A DNA stretch of 64,000 nucleotides from Cryptomeria japonica (lineage: Eukaryota > Streptophyta > Pinopsida > Cupressales > Cupressaceae). Each line of letters starts with the position of its first letter. Positions within the stretch are counted from its first letter, which is position 1. Made by a program: the position numbers and the translations under genes. Positions 10,500 through 22,539 of this stretch are shown here, one piece after another. The stretch covers positions 912,893,009 through 912,957,008 of the forward strand of contig NC_081414.1 in NCBI RefSeq assembly GCF_030272615.1, in the 5' to 3' direction. Under the pieces are notes generated by a model. That model was not told where the DNA came from. It did no database searches and worked only from the letters and a program-made list of their open reading frames with translations.

Positions 10500-11340
10500 A
10501 AGAGATTTCCAGAAATGTAAGAAAATCCAAAAAATTTGCTAATTTGCTCCAAAAATTAATTTTTTATGAAAAATCATAAAAAAATCATATAAAATGAAAA
10601 ATCGATCCAAAAAATCTAATAGTTTTACTGGAGAGTCCTGATGGTCTTCCAAACCTGCATAAAAAAATTTCTACAACAAATCCAAGCAGTTTGTGAGATA
10701 TGAGTAAAATAATGCAAAACCCTAATTTTCAAAGATCTAATTTTTGAGGAATTATTTTGCATCAAATTTAAAATCAAAAGGACCAGATCCTATGTATAAT
10801 TCTGATATATTTCCAAAAATGTAAGAAAATCCAAAAAAATTGTTAATTTTCTCTCAAAATTAATTTTTTATGAAAAATAATAAAAAATTCATATAAATTT
10901 CAAAATAGATCCAAAAAATCTGAAATTTGTACTGGATCCTTATAATACTTTTCTTGACCTTCAAAAAAAATTTTATGCCAAAATTCAAATCCTTTTGTGA
11001 GATATGATCAAAATAAGGAAAAACCCTAATTTTTAAAGATCTGATTTTTAGGGAAATATTTTGGATCAAAATTAAAATCACAAAGAACAGATACTATGTA
11101 TAATTATGAGAGATTTCCAAAAATGTAAGAAAATCTAAAAAATTCTCTCATTTGCTCTCACAATTAATTTTTTATGAAAAATCATAAAAAATTCATATAA
11201 AATGAAAATATGCTCCAAAAAATTTGAATTTTGTATTGAGAGCTCCTGATACTTTCTTCAACCTGCAAAAAAAATTTGGTGCAAAATTTTCTAGCCGTTT
11301 GTGAGATATGATCAAATCTCTCCAAGATCTTGACTTTTGG
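10500..11340 (-). repeat. about 303-bp tandem repeat, three diverged copies in gypsy leader
   Basis: The word TTTCCARAAATGTAAGAAAAT recurs at 10507, 10811 and 11114. TTTGTGAGATATGA recurs at about 10690, 10994 and 11297. Each copy also holds TTAATTTTTTATGAAAAAT. Copies are much more diverged than the LTRs, so the array is older than the insertion and travels with the family. Confidence 0.8.
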
Positions 11341-11442
11341 TCCAAAACCCTAGATGCACAAGGTTATTCTCCAAATTGTTTTACAAAACAGCAATATAGG
11401 GTTAGAAAAATCTGCAAAAAACACAGATCTAACAAAAATCCA

Positions 11443-11461
11443 TGTCCCACGGGGCGTGCCA
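11443..11461 (-). other. primer-binding site of the gypsy element
   Basis: On the minus strand, three bases after the 5' LTR, the sequence is TGGCACGCCCCGTGGGACA. The TGG start (complement of tRNA 3' CCA) and the position fit a tRNA primer-binding site. The primer tRNA is not identified. Confidence 0.7.
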
Positions 11462-11464
11462 AAA

Positions 11465-12271
11465 TGTATATGGTGAAAATGGATAACAATAATAACAAAA
11501 TTGAAAGGCTAAATGAATTCAACCACCAAACCCTAGCCTAACAACAACAAAGATCCACCATAACATATGAAGATTACCTAAGACAATGCAAATCAAATGA
11601 AATCACAAAGATTATACCATTACATGTTCAATAGGGTTTTGAACTCCATTCTTCCTATCTCCATTGATCTTGCTTGATATATTTGCTCTCAGATTTTATG
11701 TGCACAAGAGCTCAACAAAGAACAGAATGTGGTTGCAAGTAGGATCATAGTGTAGTCAAATGATCAAAAATAGTTCATTAGGTCATTAGGTCATTAGAAT
11801 GATTGATTAGCTAATTAGGGTTTGATAATGAAGGAAGCATCTCCTTAAATAGAAGACACTATATGAAATGGAGGGATAAGATTGAGAGGTGTAAAAAGGA
11901 GGTCGGCTATGATTAGAGGGTAGGTAGAAGAAATAATAAAATAATGAAAGAGGTAGGTAGTGTAGGAATTAAGAGATGAATGACATGTGTCATGGGTAGA
12001 AAAAGGCTAATGAATTAATTAAATAAATAAAGATTTATTTAATTAATAGAAGAAGTGGGATCAATTAAATAAATAAAATATTTATTTAATTTAGGAAAAG
12101 GATAATTTAAATAAATAAATGTATTTATTCAAATGAGAAATAAGGCTAGAAGAGGATAAATGAATTAATTAAATAAATAAAGATTTATTTAATTAATAGA
12201 AGAATTAGGCTTAGATAATTAAATAAATAAAATATTTATTTAATTAGACATGACAATTTTGGGTGTCTACA
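11465..12271 (-). repeat. 5' LTR of the gypsy element
   Basis: 807 bp, pair of 276-1080; the length difference is one 2-bp AT insertion (GACGTGTC against GACATGTGTC). It is followed on the plus strand by GCAAG, the better-preserved copy of the target duplication, and then by the second half of the host gag zinc knuckle. Confidence 0.92.
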
Positions 12272-13512
12272 GCAAGAAGTCGGGACATGATGAACATCAT
12301 TGTTACAAGAAGGATATTGATGAATTGAAGACTCTTCTTGAGAAGAACAAAATCAACCTACCTTCTAGAATATCTACATCGGCTTCTTCCAAGGATAAGG
12401 ATAAAGGAAAGGATAACTCTTTTGGGACATATAAAGGAAAGGATAACTCTTTTGGGACATATAAAGGAAAGGGACAAGCTCTTTGTGGTACTACAAGTCA
12501 TGATTTAGGGAGATGGCTTCTAAATTTAGGGGCTTCTCATCATATGATATCTTCGTAGTCTATGTTCTCTTCATTTGAGCCTTGCACCATGCCATAGATT
12601 TTGATGGGAAATCATACATACATGGATGTGATTGGGAAAGGATATATTGCCATTGGGGATAACTCCTTCAATGATGTGTTGTGTGTGCCCCATTTGACAA
12701 ACAATATTCTTTCCATCTATCAAATCACACATGGGGCAGCTAGGAAAACTGTGGAGTTCACACCTGATTCAGTTATCATTAGAGACTTGGAGAGTGGACA
12801 TATCATTGCGACTGGGGTGCTTGATCATGCATCTCGGTTGTACTATTTTTCACATTTTGGTCCTATTGATGAGGTTGATTCTTCCTATGTTGATGATTCA
12901 GATTTTGAGGAGAACTTTGGGCACTTGAACTTGGGGATTCTTACATGTGACCTCATTCTTGAGCCTTCTATTTCATCTCATCCTCTTGATATCATACCAC
13001 CTATTGCACCTGATGATGCAGCTAGTGCGACAATTTTGCCTTCTTGTGATTCAGTGCAGCAGTATATTCCTTATCTTCCAGCTTCAGTTGATTGGGATGA
13101 CTACTTGACAAACATTGCAAGTTTGTTTGTGGAGTCCTACATTGCAGATTTGGGAGACATCATTGATGACATTCATCTTCTCTTTGTTGAAGATGATCCT
13201 TCTTCGATTGTTGCAAGGGATCACTTTGACCCTCTTGTGAATTCTCTACATGATCATTCTTTCGAGGTTGACATGATTGTGGATACTTTTGTACAACACT
13301 TGGAGGAGGTCTCTTTATCTTTTGAGGAGACATGTGAGTCTTTGGATATTGTTCTACATTCTTCTCCACTAGATCTTGGAGTGCCTTTTCCAACAGTGTG
13401 GAGCAATTCACCACCTTTGGAGGGGGTAACTTTCAGCATCAACATGGGGACACGAGCAGTTTTCAGAGATTCGATACATCATGAGTATTTTTCCTACTTC
13501 TTATTTTCATGA
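12272..13512 (+). pseudogene. copia-like protease remnant joined to a non-pol acidic ORF
   Basis: The frame opens with the second half of the gag knuckle (GHDEHHC), a Lys/Asp/Ser-rich stretch with a duplicated KGKDNSFGTY, and a protease-like WLLNLGASHHM in which the catalytic Asp of the usual D-S-G is Asn. A TAG (12556-12558) and a second stop near 12597 interrupt it. The last part (12601-13512) is open for 303 codons. It starts with the copia-typical CVPHLTNNILSIYQI and a GAG-pre-integrase-like LYYFSHFG and FGHLNLGIL, then departs into about 200 acidic, hydrophobic residues. No integrase, RT or RNase H follows before the LTR. The DWDDYLTNIASLF and DIIDDIHLLF region recurs in the element at 53809-56535, so it is a family trait. 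Confidence 0.7.
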
Positions 13513-13949
13513 TTGGGGAGAATTCATGGATACACCTTTGGTTTTGTTTCTTCCTAAGGGGAGGAACGTTGTTCAACGTTCGTGGAGCAGTTTCTTCATA
13601 CATCATTGAGCTTCTATCATTGGTGCAGATTCTATATTGAGGGGGGGCTACCTAGCTTCTCTTCTTCTCTCATATGGGGGGGACTTTTTCCTCACATGGG
13701 GTTTTGTTCCTCACATACTTCTATGAGAGTTCTCTTGTATAGTTTTTATCTCTCTTTTTGGGGGAGGGTTTTTTCCCATTGGGTTTTTCTCTCTTTCCCT
13801 GCTTTATGAGAGATTTTATTGCATTGGTTTGTGTGCATTTGTATTTCTACATGGGTACCTAACATGGCCATGTAGCCAAGACCCATCTTGCATTGCTTAG
13901 TTGTGTTGTAGACTTAAGTGCATTCCCCTAAGTTGCACTTAAGGGGGGG
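13513..13949 (+). other. 3' untranslated part of the copia-like element, with polypurine tract
   Basis: Non-coding. Holds CTCTCATATGGGGGG near 13667, TTCTTCCTAAGGGGAGGAACG at 13548-13568 and GATTTTATTGCATTGGTTTG near 13812. All three have counterparts in the relative at 55750-56060. It ends with the polypurine tract AAGGGGGGG at 13941-13949. Confidence 0.6.
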
Positions 13950-14479
13950 TGTTGGTGTAATTAATTATTCATCTTGGATATTATTACACCTTACTTAAGT
14001 TTACTTAGGTACATGCATATCATAGTAGTTTGGGTATGAGACACTTGGGTGTTTGTGCCACATTGGGATAGTGTGTGTAGGAGAATTTCCACCTTTTATG
14101 GTGTGATTTTGTTACTAGTCTATCATATCCACTTATTGTGGAGTGATAATTCCACCTTTGGTGGGTGATCCACCTCATGTGGAATATTATATTGTTTCTC
14201 CTACTTACCACACCTATTTCCTACCTACCCTTGTTTCTTATTGAGCTACATGTCATGTTTGTGTGCTCACATATCCATATAGCCTTTCCTATATAAGCAG
14301 GCTCATATTCATTGTATGTAACGCTTGATGATCCAATTGATCATTATTTTCATCTTGATAGAATACAGTTTATTCCTATCGATATTTTGTCTCTCTATTG
14401 TACTTTTCATTAAGCTCTTGATCTTGGCAAAATCTCATAGTTTGGGTCACTCTTGGTCTTAGCACAAGTTCTCCCAACA
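13950..14479 (+). repeat. 3' LTR of the copia-like element
   Basis: Starts TGTTGG right after the polypurine tract and ends CCAACA at 14479, an inverted 6-bp terminus; 530 bp. It carries a TATATAAGC promoter-like word at about 14290. The matching 5' LTR should lie left of the window. The five bases after the LTR are TCTTG. Confidence 0.72.
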
Positions 14480-16140
14480 TCTTGAAGTTTGGAATTCTAA
14501 AGAATTGGTCTTTTTACATAGTGATTTGGAATTTCAGGGTTCGGGGTTTCAATCTCTTGCAAACCTTTTAGCCAAGGTTGGACAAGTTCCCAAAGTCTAT
14601 AATTATGAAGCATGTTTCTTTTCAAGTATTAAGTCTAGAATTCAAGGTTCGGGACTTCAATCACTCAAGGTCCAATTTGGTAGAGGTTTACCCAGAACTC
14701 TTAAGTTGAGAATTCCAAAATAAGTCATTTTGGGTTGAAAGGCAAATGAAGATCCCAAGATTCTAGGATTCTAGAGAATCATTACTAGCACTCTTCATGG
14801 TTGATGGAGACACTAGAGTTTGAAACTTTGAAGAAAAGAAGATTTCACACTTAACCAACTTCAGCACAAATAAGGAGGGGTCGGGGTTTTTGAATGCATT
14901 AGTAATTAATGAAAACCCTAGAGCTAGGTTTTTTGAAGGTATGAAGCTAGGGCACAATGTGAAAAGTATGAGAAACACAAATTTAAACCCAAGATCACAC
15001 CAGGAAAACTAGGGCACAAGATGATTGCTTCAAGGTCCACATATTGAATCCCACGAAGGGGGTCAACTTATAACTAATCTAAGTTAAACAAAACTAGACT
15101 AAACAAGCAAGAACGAGAATGCAAACAAAAAGTAGGAAAAACAAAAAAAATGCAAAGGGGCAAAGAGGGAAGCAAAAAAACCTACCTCCCAACACACAAA
15201 CAACAAAAGAATGCACTCCAAAGTTGATAATTTTGCACGAGCAAGTGTACATGATCAAATGGAATCTCAGTCAATACAGGTAATAAGAAAGAGGGTCTTG
15301 GGGTCGTAGAGCTCTTTGAATGCATAATGAAATTAAAAATGAGCTTTTGCAAGTTTAAATACCCCTCCTTAAGTCGCATTAATGACAAATTGCTAAGCTT
15401 CAAGGTCTGGGACTCCGAAGTGCACCAAACACATCGAAATATGGGATTTTGGGGTCCTGAATATTGTAGAAACTTGACATTAATGTGAGTCCTAGGATCC
15501 CAGAGTCTAGGACTCCAAAGGAAACCAAGAAGGCAAAGGGGAAGCCCAAAGTCAGGATTTTCAAAGAAAACCAAAGGAAACCTTAGGTTCCTCCGAGTCC
15601 ACAAGCACTCATTTTAGCTTAAACCCAATCCTCTTAGCATTTTGGGACCTTTCTTGCCTTGAATTAATCCTCAATTCATGATTATGAGTCCTATCTTACT
15701 TTAAAACATCAACACATTTCTTCTTGGGCCCTTATTTTAAGAGTGTCATTTCTTCTATATCATTTTAAGTCTATATGGGTTCTATCTTATTTTAAAGTTC
15801 AAAGCACTTTTTCCCCCACTTAAATGTCATCATTTCTCCTAAAAATTACATATCCAACATCAAGCCCTTATTATCTTACATTTCTTATGATGCTTTTTGG
15901 CTGAAATTTTAGGTGGATAAAGTGTCGACCTTCACTTTTCCAAATCTATCGTCAAATTTGGGATATGACTATTGTAAGGCAACCAAAAAGTGAATTTACC
16001 TTGAGAACCCTATGTAAGACATCATCCATAATTCATTTTATCATGTCTTCATAAGATATCATTCCAATTCAAGAGTAATTATTCTTCTTCAAGGACATAT
16101 CTAAGTTCAAAGAAAATCAAGCTATTATTATGTATTTGTG
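14480..16140. other. no gene recognised (14480-16140)
   Basis: Old repeat-like DNA. 14480-14725 has two imperfect copies of a GGTTCGGGRYTTCAATC segment about 120 bp apart. The open frame at 15604-15182 minus (140 codons) has no recognisable domain and biased composition, and is not called a gene. Confidence 0.5.
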
Positions 16141-16361
16141 ATGGAATTTGTGATGATTAATCATATTATTGCATTAACAAATGGAGGACTTATCCTAAGA
16201 GCATTGCATCCCCATTTATATCATTAAGATTGAGGTAACACATCTTTAATTATTTTTTCATAATGGATTTTGTGATGATGTATCATGTTATTGCATCAAC
16301 ACGCGAAGGACCTACCCTAACAGCATTGCATCGTCATTGATATCATTAATATTGAGGTAAT
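16141..16361. repeat. tandem duplication, about 122-bp unit
   Basis: Two diverged copies (16141-16238, 16262-16361) share ATGGA-TTTGTGATGAT, ATTATTGCAT, GCATTGCATC and ATTGAGGTAA in the same order. Confidence 0.7.
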
Positions 16362-17240
16362 ATTATTTCAGTTTAGTTTATTACTTCAAATTTTTATTTC
16401 TTTCTTAATCATCATTGTTGTAGGGTTGAGTCCAACCTAATGTTTGACTGAGGCAAGCCCCTATACAACTCAACACCATTTTCTCTCCTTTTGTACATAT
16501 GTAGACTTAGAAACCGATTTTAGGTTCAGACTGAGGATACAGGATCACAATACAAATAGAGACAAAGGCGACAAGAACAAGTCCAACATATAAGAGGACT
16601 AGGGCGCCTAGCACCATAGTCCAAGTGCTTTGACCTACAAATTGATTAGAGGACCTAAGTTATTTGGATTCCTACTCCACACCTGAAAAGTTGTCTAGAC
16701 TAGGGAGCCTACAATGTCTACCCATTTTGAGCTCAATATTTTATCGTAGGTTTTTCTTTGCATACCCTTTTCAGTTATGTACATATCAAATGATTTTCAA
16801 ATCTACATTTGCCTATTTATATTGTTTATTGTCAATTTTACAATATTTAATATAGTTCTTTGCATTCATCCCATCCAATCAAATCACAAGAAGAAGAATA
16901 ATCAATCATTGTGCCCATCTCTCCCAGGGTTTTGTAGTCCAGGCCTATTGATTCATTCTTGAATGTGTTATTTGTATAAATGGCTTTTGGTTCTTAGTTT
17001 TGCATAATTAGAATATTGAATCTCATTTACCATATTACATTTCCAACATGGCGCCACTTGTGTACTTGTGAACAATGTCCTTATGCCTCAACCTATCCTT
17101 ATTCCTATAAAGTAAGTCTACATTTAACAATTCCTCTTGTACTTTCTACATCTAAGGAGTTGTTTATATAGACATGTCAAAAGCTCTAAAACACTGAACA
17201 AGGTGTCTAAAGAAGAGTATTCATTCCAAACTTCCTAACT
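16362..17240 (+). other. LTR end and gypsy-type primer-binding site, fragment
   Basis: At 17046/17047 the sequence ATTTCCAACA is followed by TGGCGCCACTTGTG. This is the usual join of an LTR 3' end to a TGGCGCC-type primer-binding site. No partner LTR was found, so this is a remnant. The rest of the stretch has no recognisable ORF. Confidence 0.4.
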
Positions 17241-17673
17241 ACTTGAAATGCCTTTATGAAATGCAAAATAGCACCAATGTTGGCTTCAATACTTTCCCTC
17301 CAACTCGGGCGCCCAAACATGTAAGATATCCATTACATTAAATACAATAAATGATGAAATACCACATATTACCTCTTCCAAACACTCAATTGGATAAGCC
17401 AAAAGATCACTCATTTGTCATCTTCACATGTCATTAATTATCTCATTCTAGGTTTCCACATTTGGGAAAAATAATATTTATTAATTATGTTTGGAACCCA
17501 ACTTTACCACTGCTAATAGAACCCATAACACCTTATGAATGTATTACAAATAATAGTGAGATAAATATTAAATATTACTTTTCCAATACACCCTAAGTGC
17601 CTTAGGACAATTTCCAAGGATGTTAGAACCATGACATACAATTTACAAGGTAGACAACACCTTGATCCTAACA
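17241..17673 (-). repeat. copia-type 3' LTR start and polypurine tract (minus strand), approximate extent
   Basis: On the minus strand CAAGTGGGAGAA (17685-17674) is followed by TGTTAGGATCAAGG. That is the classic copia polypurine-tract-to-LTR junction. Only this end is certain; the other end of the LTR is not located. Confidence 0.5.
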
Positions 17674-18466
17674 TTCTCCCACTTGGCATCATACATTATA
17701 AATATACCCATAAAAATCACAAACAAGGAAAAAACATCCCTTAGTCAACCATGTACCACTTGAATCTTCACTGATGCTCTCATGCTCTAACAAGATGCCT
17801 ACAAAAGCAACCGTGATAATCACCATCAAGAAAACAAATACTCACATCCTCCAATATGTGACCTATGCAAGAAAAGGAACATGGCAATCTGAACCATCAA
17901 ATGTCATTGAAACTTGCACCAATATTTCCATGAACACAAACATCAATTTCAAATGATAACAAAGGCTTTGAGTAGTTGCCTTATTCATGCCACATGGAAT
18001 AGCAACCAAAAAAATTGTAATTCATCCAAGTTAACCATACCTCAAACAAGGGTATACAATTATATAGAGAACTTCATGCCATTAATCTATCAACTCTAAA
18101 CTACAATCAAGTCTCTATATATCAATCTACCTATCTCAATATAACATACTAACACAAATGATCACAACCAAGGCCAACTAACAAAGTCCTACATTAACAG
18201 TGAAACAATATCATGGATATAGACAACCCACACTTCAGTTGTCCAACTACAATCAATAGGTTGTATGCACCTAGCCAAATTGCATAACTTGTAGATCCAA
18301 ATCCAACTAAACATGCAAACTCATTATCACGTCAATAATCAACAAACCAAGATATCAAAAAGGATAACAAGACATGATATAAACTCCCACTACATGAGTA
18401 ATGTCAAATCTAAAAATAGATTAAAGCATACCAAATATATCTATAATACTTCATATAGAAGATGTG
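17674..18466. other. no gene recognised (17674-18466)
   Basis: Probably interior of the copia element whose LTR ends at 17673, but no domain survives in any frame. Confidence 0.4.
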
Positions 18467-18471
18467 GCTAG

Positions 18472-20674
18472 TGAAGAACACAAATGGACACTGGGAGGGG
18501 GGGTGAATCAGTGTATTTCAAAACTTTAAGTTCAGTGTGCAAACTTTAAGGATGTAATGCAAACATAACCATACACACACAAGAGCACATCACATAACAC
18601 TAGATGTACAAGGAAAACTCAATGTGGGAAAAACCTCGATGAGAATAGTTGTTGGAGTCTACTACTCCAATCCAGCCTCAGGTAAATAACAGTTTACAAG
18701 ATGTTTTAGGGCACCAACCCCTGATACTTTGAGCACCAACTCAAGGAGCACCAATCCCTAGTTTTATGAGCACCTACTCAAAGGAGCACCTACCCCTGCT
18801 CTGAGCACCCACTCAGAGAAAATAAAATAAAATTCAGGTTTACAATGATAAATCCAAGTTACAAATGAATTTTGTAACACTGCAGAATTCTCATATCTTG
18901 AGAATGACTCTCTCTGATTCTGAGGATTACACCCTATCAGTTCTCTACAAACAATTCTATCTTCTTCTTCTTTGTTCTATACTCTTTTTTCTTCTTTACT
19001 CTGCCTCAACTTCACCTATCTCAGACTACTCTTTGTCCTCAATCTTTTGCTGCTACAATAGTCCTCAATCTTTTGTTGCTACAATAGCCCTCACTACTCT
19101 ATTTTTGCAATTGCTCACACTCTAACTCCCTCTATCTATTTTATTCAACAATGCACTTCACTTTTGCACGTAACATCTCTCGCACAATCAACTTCAAGAG
19201 ATGTCATTAGTTTCACAAAAAATCACTTTCTCATCTATTCCCATCGAATCATATCACATTGCCCTGCCCTTTGTCAGCTCTCTTTTTCAACAAGATCTTA
19301 TTCTTTGTCTACAAAATGATTTCAGACTGGCTACATACATTAAATGTGTTTCATCTATCTTCAGGTCGATCAATACATAGATTACTAAACTTCATAATAT
19401 GAATCTGCCCTTCTTGAATACAATTTGTAGTAGATTGGATTTGATCTTTTGAATCGACTGACCCTACTATGTTTTCTGCCCTTTGGGATTATGCTTGATT
19501 CACTTTCTGTCACTGGGTTGCTATTTTTAGCAAGCTTGATCTGTACTCCAAATTTGATCCTACATCTGCCAATCATCTCAAGCCCATCAAGCATCTGCAA
19601 CTCAGTCACCATTAATGAGATCATTGTCATCTTATCGATCTACCTAGACAGGTTTGACGACTATATGAGATCCACCGTCACCGACTACAGCAGATCTGAT
19701 TTGTTTTGTCCACCAAGGAGCCACATGTCTTCACACTCTTTGCCTAGATCAGATGGTCAAGGTCGGTCAGAAACCATGTGGACAATGGGGCTGCTAAAAT
19801 CGGTCAATCTTCATGTTGTCACTAACTTTCGTGTTATGTTGCATCTATCGAGTTAACAGTAAACCCTTATCCCGATCTACTCTATCCTCATGTTCATTGC
19901 CATAGCTATTCCAAAAAAGAACTTCCAGATCATATGACCTCATCGAAATAACCCTTAACTATCGACATAGGAAAATCATGTTGAATCAACAGTGTAAGCT
20001 ATTTTGAATCATACTGTCAACCTCTCTTTGTCGGCATAGGTTACTCCGATGAGAACCTCCCCTTTGATTTTCCCTATCACCATGAACTATACCGAACTAC
20101 ATTCTCCATGTTGACACACCTTATCGACATACACTATCCCGAACTGAAGACTTCAAACCAAACAACCATTCATCAAAATAGTCATAACTATCGGCATAGA
20201 GAAAACATGCCAAAAACGACAAAACAAGTTATACTGATGACATATTGTTGATCTCGCATTATCGACATATGTTATCCCAATGATCAAACTCCACGATGAC
20301 GAACGCCATCAGAATAGATTATTCTGAAATCACAGCCAAAAGGTCAAACTCTTCATTTTCCTCTATCTGCATAGCTTGGTCTATCGGCATAGGGGAAATT
20401 TGCCATTCCGCCCTTGGTAGCTATTCTAATACACCTCCTCGGTCTCCTTGTCGGTATAGCTATTCCGCTATGACAAAACACAAAGGAAACTCCAACATCA
20501 GTATAGTTATTTCGATCTAATAATGCTACAGTATAACTTGTGTGTTATGTTGACTGTAAGGAATTGAAACCATCTGCAACCTGCAACACTTGTTTCTATG
20601 CACTCTCCAATCGGAAACCTCTTCTGGCATCCACACTGCAACACTTATTGACCTCATTGACAATAATGCCAACA
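18472..20674 (-). mobile_element. solo LTR, 2.2 kb, perfect 5-bp target duplication
   Basis: The unit starts TGAAGAACAC and ends ATGCCAACA on the plus strand. It is flanked by GCTAG on the left (18467-18471) and GCTAG on the right (20675-20679). No internal genes and no partner LTR are present, so it is what remains after LTR-LTR recombination. Polarity is inferred from the related LTR at 34926-37722, whose polypurine tract lies on the CCAACA side. It contains GTGAATCAGTGT next to a G-run (18493-18515), as does that relative. Confidence 0.8.
19897..20520. repeat. degenerate palindromic motif array inside the solo LTR
   Basis: About nine occurrences, 40-90 bp apart, of a word like TCGGCATAG followed by CTATTCCGA. 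The best copy is CGGTATAGCTATTCCG at 20452-20467, self-complementary except one T/T. Others: 20031-20049 (TCGG...CCGA), 20124-20142 (TCG...CGA), 19902-19909 (ATAGCTAT). Copies are strongly decayed. Confidence 0.55.
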
Positions 20675-20679
20675 GCTAG

Positions 20680-22539
20680 CTCCTCTATTACATAGTCTCA
20701 AGAAAATAAACAATGAGAACATAGCTCAAGACAAAAAAAAATACATCACAAATTCATAAAACCATGCAAATTCATCTCAACATGTCCTCAACGATGTTAT
20801 ATTCAAGACTCACGAGAGAAAATAAGATAAAAAAATAAAGAATTCATGACAATCAAGTGGGAAAACCCTCTCAAATCAAACCTTTCGAGTAGATTGAGGG
20901 TGGGATAAAGATTGTCATGTGCACTTAAAGCAATTAAAGCTTGCATTAAATGAAAATCCTCTCTTCAAACCCTCTCAAACAAGCAATTAAAGCTTGCATT
21001 ACATGAAAATCTTCTCTTCAAATCCATAATGGATTCGCATCCATAACCATCTCAACATACAATCTCCATTTTTTAAAAAAAAAAAGATCTCTTAGCCTCA
21101 CACAGATATCTATAGTCTTCATGAGCATCCACCAATCAATCCATGTCAACTTCAAATATAGAAACAAAATCATGAAGCTCCAAGCAAATGATTAATGCTA
21201 CAAACCCAGGATAACAAACAAGACTATTGTCAAAATTCCAAGGATAACATCTGACTAACTCTTAAGTGTAATAGATTTATGCAAAAAAGTCATGCATTCA
21301 ACACAACGGACCAACAAATCCTTTATCAAGTAACTTATAAACTCATTAGGCGCATTTAATTATCAACTAGGGGAAGTGTATCTTCTTGTATCGTGTTGGC
21401 ATTGCACGTGTAGTTAAAGAAAAACTCAGTTATTCTATCGAATTTGTATGGGAAATCAATTTAAAGAACCAAACTAAACTAGAAGCATAACTATGCTAAA
21501 AGTAAATCTAATTGTAAATTACTTGATGTAGGTGATTGTTTAATGACACGGGAGTTGTTGCGGGTGTCGGTTTCTATTTGGATTAACTATTTGTTGCTTA
21601 TTACACAACTTATTATTATTAGCTTATCATATTGATCTGAATTAAAGAAGTTAACAATTTATTCTACCAACTAATCAGCAATCTATCATTAACAATAATC
21701 TATGTTACTAAGAGAATTATAGTGCCTCAAGTGGCCCTTTCTTTAGTGGGTGTAAGCTCATCTATTGATACTAAATCTACAAGTCACAGTTTCATTATCA
21801 ACATTCATCATTTATTGCAAATTGAAAAGGAAAACATAAATTGGTAATAGTCTTATTGATTGACAAAGATACTAACAACAAAATCTAACTGACTAGCAAC
21901 TAACTCCAACTTTGATAGGATCCAAGATTTATACAAAAAATCCTAAGAGTTGGATTTTTTGCACACTCTAAACAACCAACTATTTATTCTTCCATAAACA
22001 ACAATAAATGTCTAATTAAGTGGATTTGAGAGTATCACAGACATCTTCAGACTCTTGCATTATTAAAGAATAATTGAAGTTGAAAACATGCAAGAACAAA
22101 GCAACATGATTATGAATAATGCTCTTCCATTCCATAAATCCTTTATTGTTCCATGATTGCAATTACACATATTTGACAACAACAACAAAAGATGGTAAGA
22201 ACCATTCCACATTCTTTGACTACTACTCCATAACCGCTACCACCATGACTGCTACCTTGTTTATCAACTGCAGGGTATGGACGTGCTACGGGTGACAACC
22301 CTTCGACAGGGGGTTGACAATCGAACTCAGCTACAAGTTAGTTCCTCAAAACTATCTTATCAACATTAACCATCATTATTAACATCAAAACACATAACAT
22401 TCCATAAACATCTACAAAATCACATTCATTTGTCAACATGATATATCTATCATCCATTATGCTGAAGTACTTAAAATAGAAATGTCGTGAAAAGTATAAG
22501 ATTAAAAATAGGAAATGAGGACATTTATGTGACTCAACA
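20680..22539 (-). other. retroelement DNA with a copia-type LTR end at 22539; no gene
   Basis: On the minus strand ATTCGGGGGGAG is followed by TGTTGAGTCACATAAATG, a polypurine tract and LTR start (LTR end on the plus strand at 22539). The opposite LTR border is not found. A 39-bp word beginning CAATTAAAGCTTGCATTA is repeated at 20931 and 20983. No coding domain is seen. Confidence 0.45.

Larger units (their letters stand above)
276..12271 (-). mobile_element. Ty3/gypsy LTR retrotransposon, non-autonomous (RT-less), nested in copia-like host
   Basis: The two LTRs (276-1080 and 11465-12271) are direct repeats with TG..CA ends. They differ by about nine substitutions and one 2-bp indel by eye, so the insertion is fairly young. 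The flanks are TCAAG and GCAAG, a 5-bp target duplication with one change. The element runs on the minus strand: the primer-binding site lies next to the right LTR (11461-11443) and the polypurine tract next to the left LTR (1094-1081). Internal order on the minus strand is a leader with tandem repeats, gag, zinc knuckle, protease, a triplicated 355-bp block and an integrase tail. RT, RNase H and the integrase core are absent. A plant-mobile-domain ORF lies antisense between the integrase tail and the 3' LTR. The element would need enzymes supplied by a relative. Confidence 0.88.

Noticed and set aside
13582-13809. Plus-strand ORF downstream of the acidic domain as an envelope-like gene
   Set aside because: Its hydrophobic residues come from T-rich repeats (TCTCTCTTTTTGGGGG) also found, frame-broken, in the sister element.
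15182-15604. 140-codon minus-strand ORF as a gene
   Set aside because: No domain, no conserved blocks, biased composition, surrounded by repeat debris.
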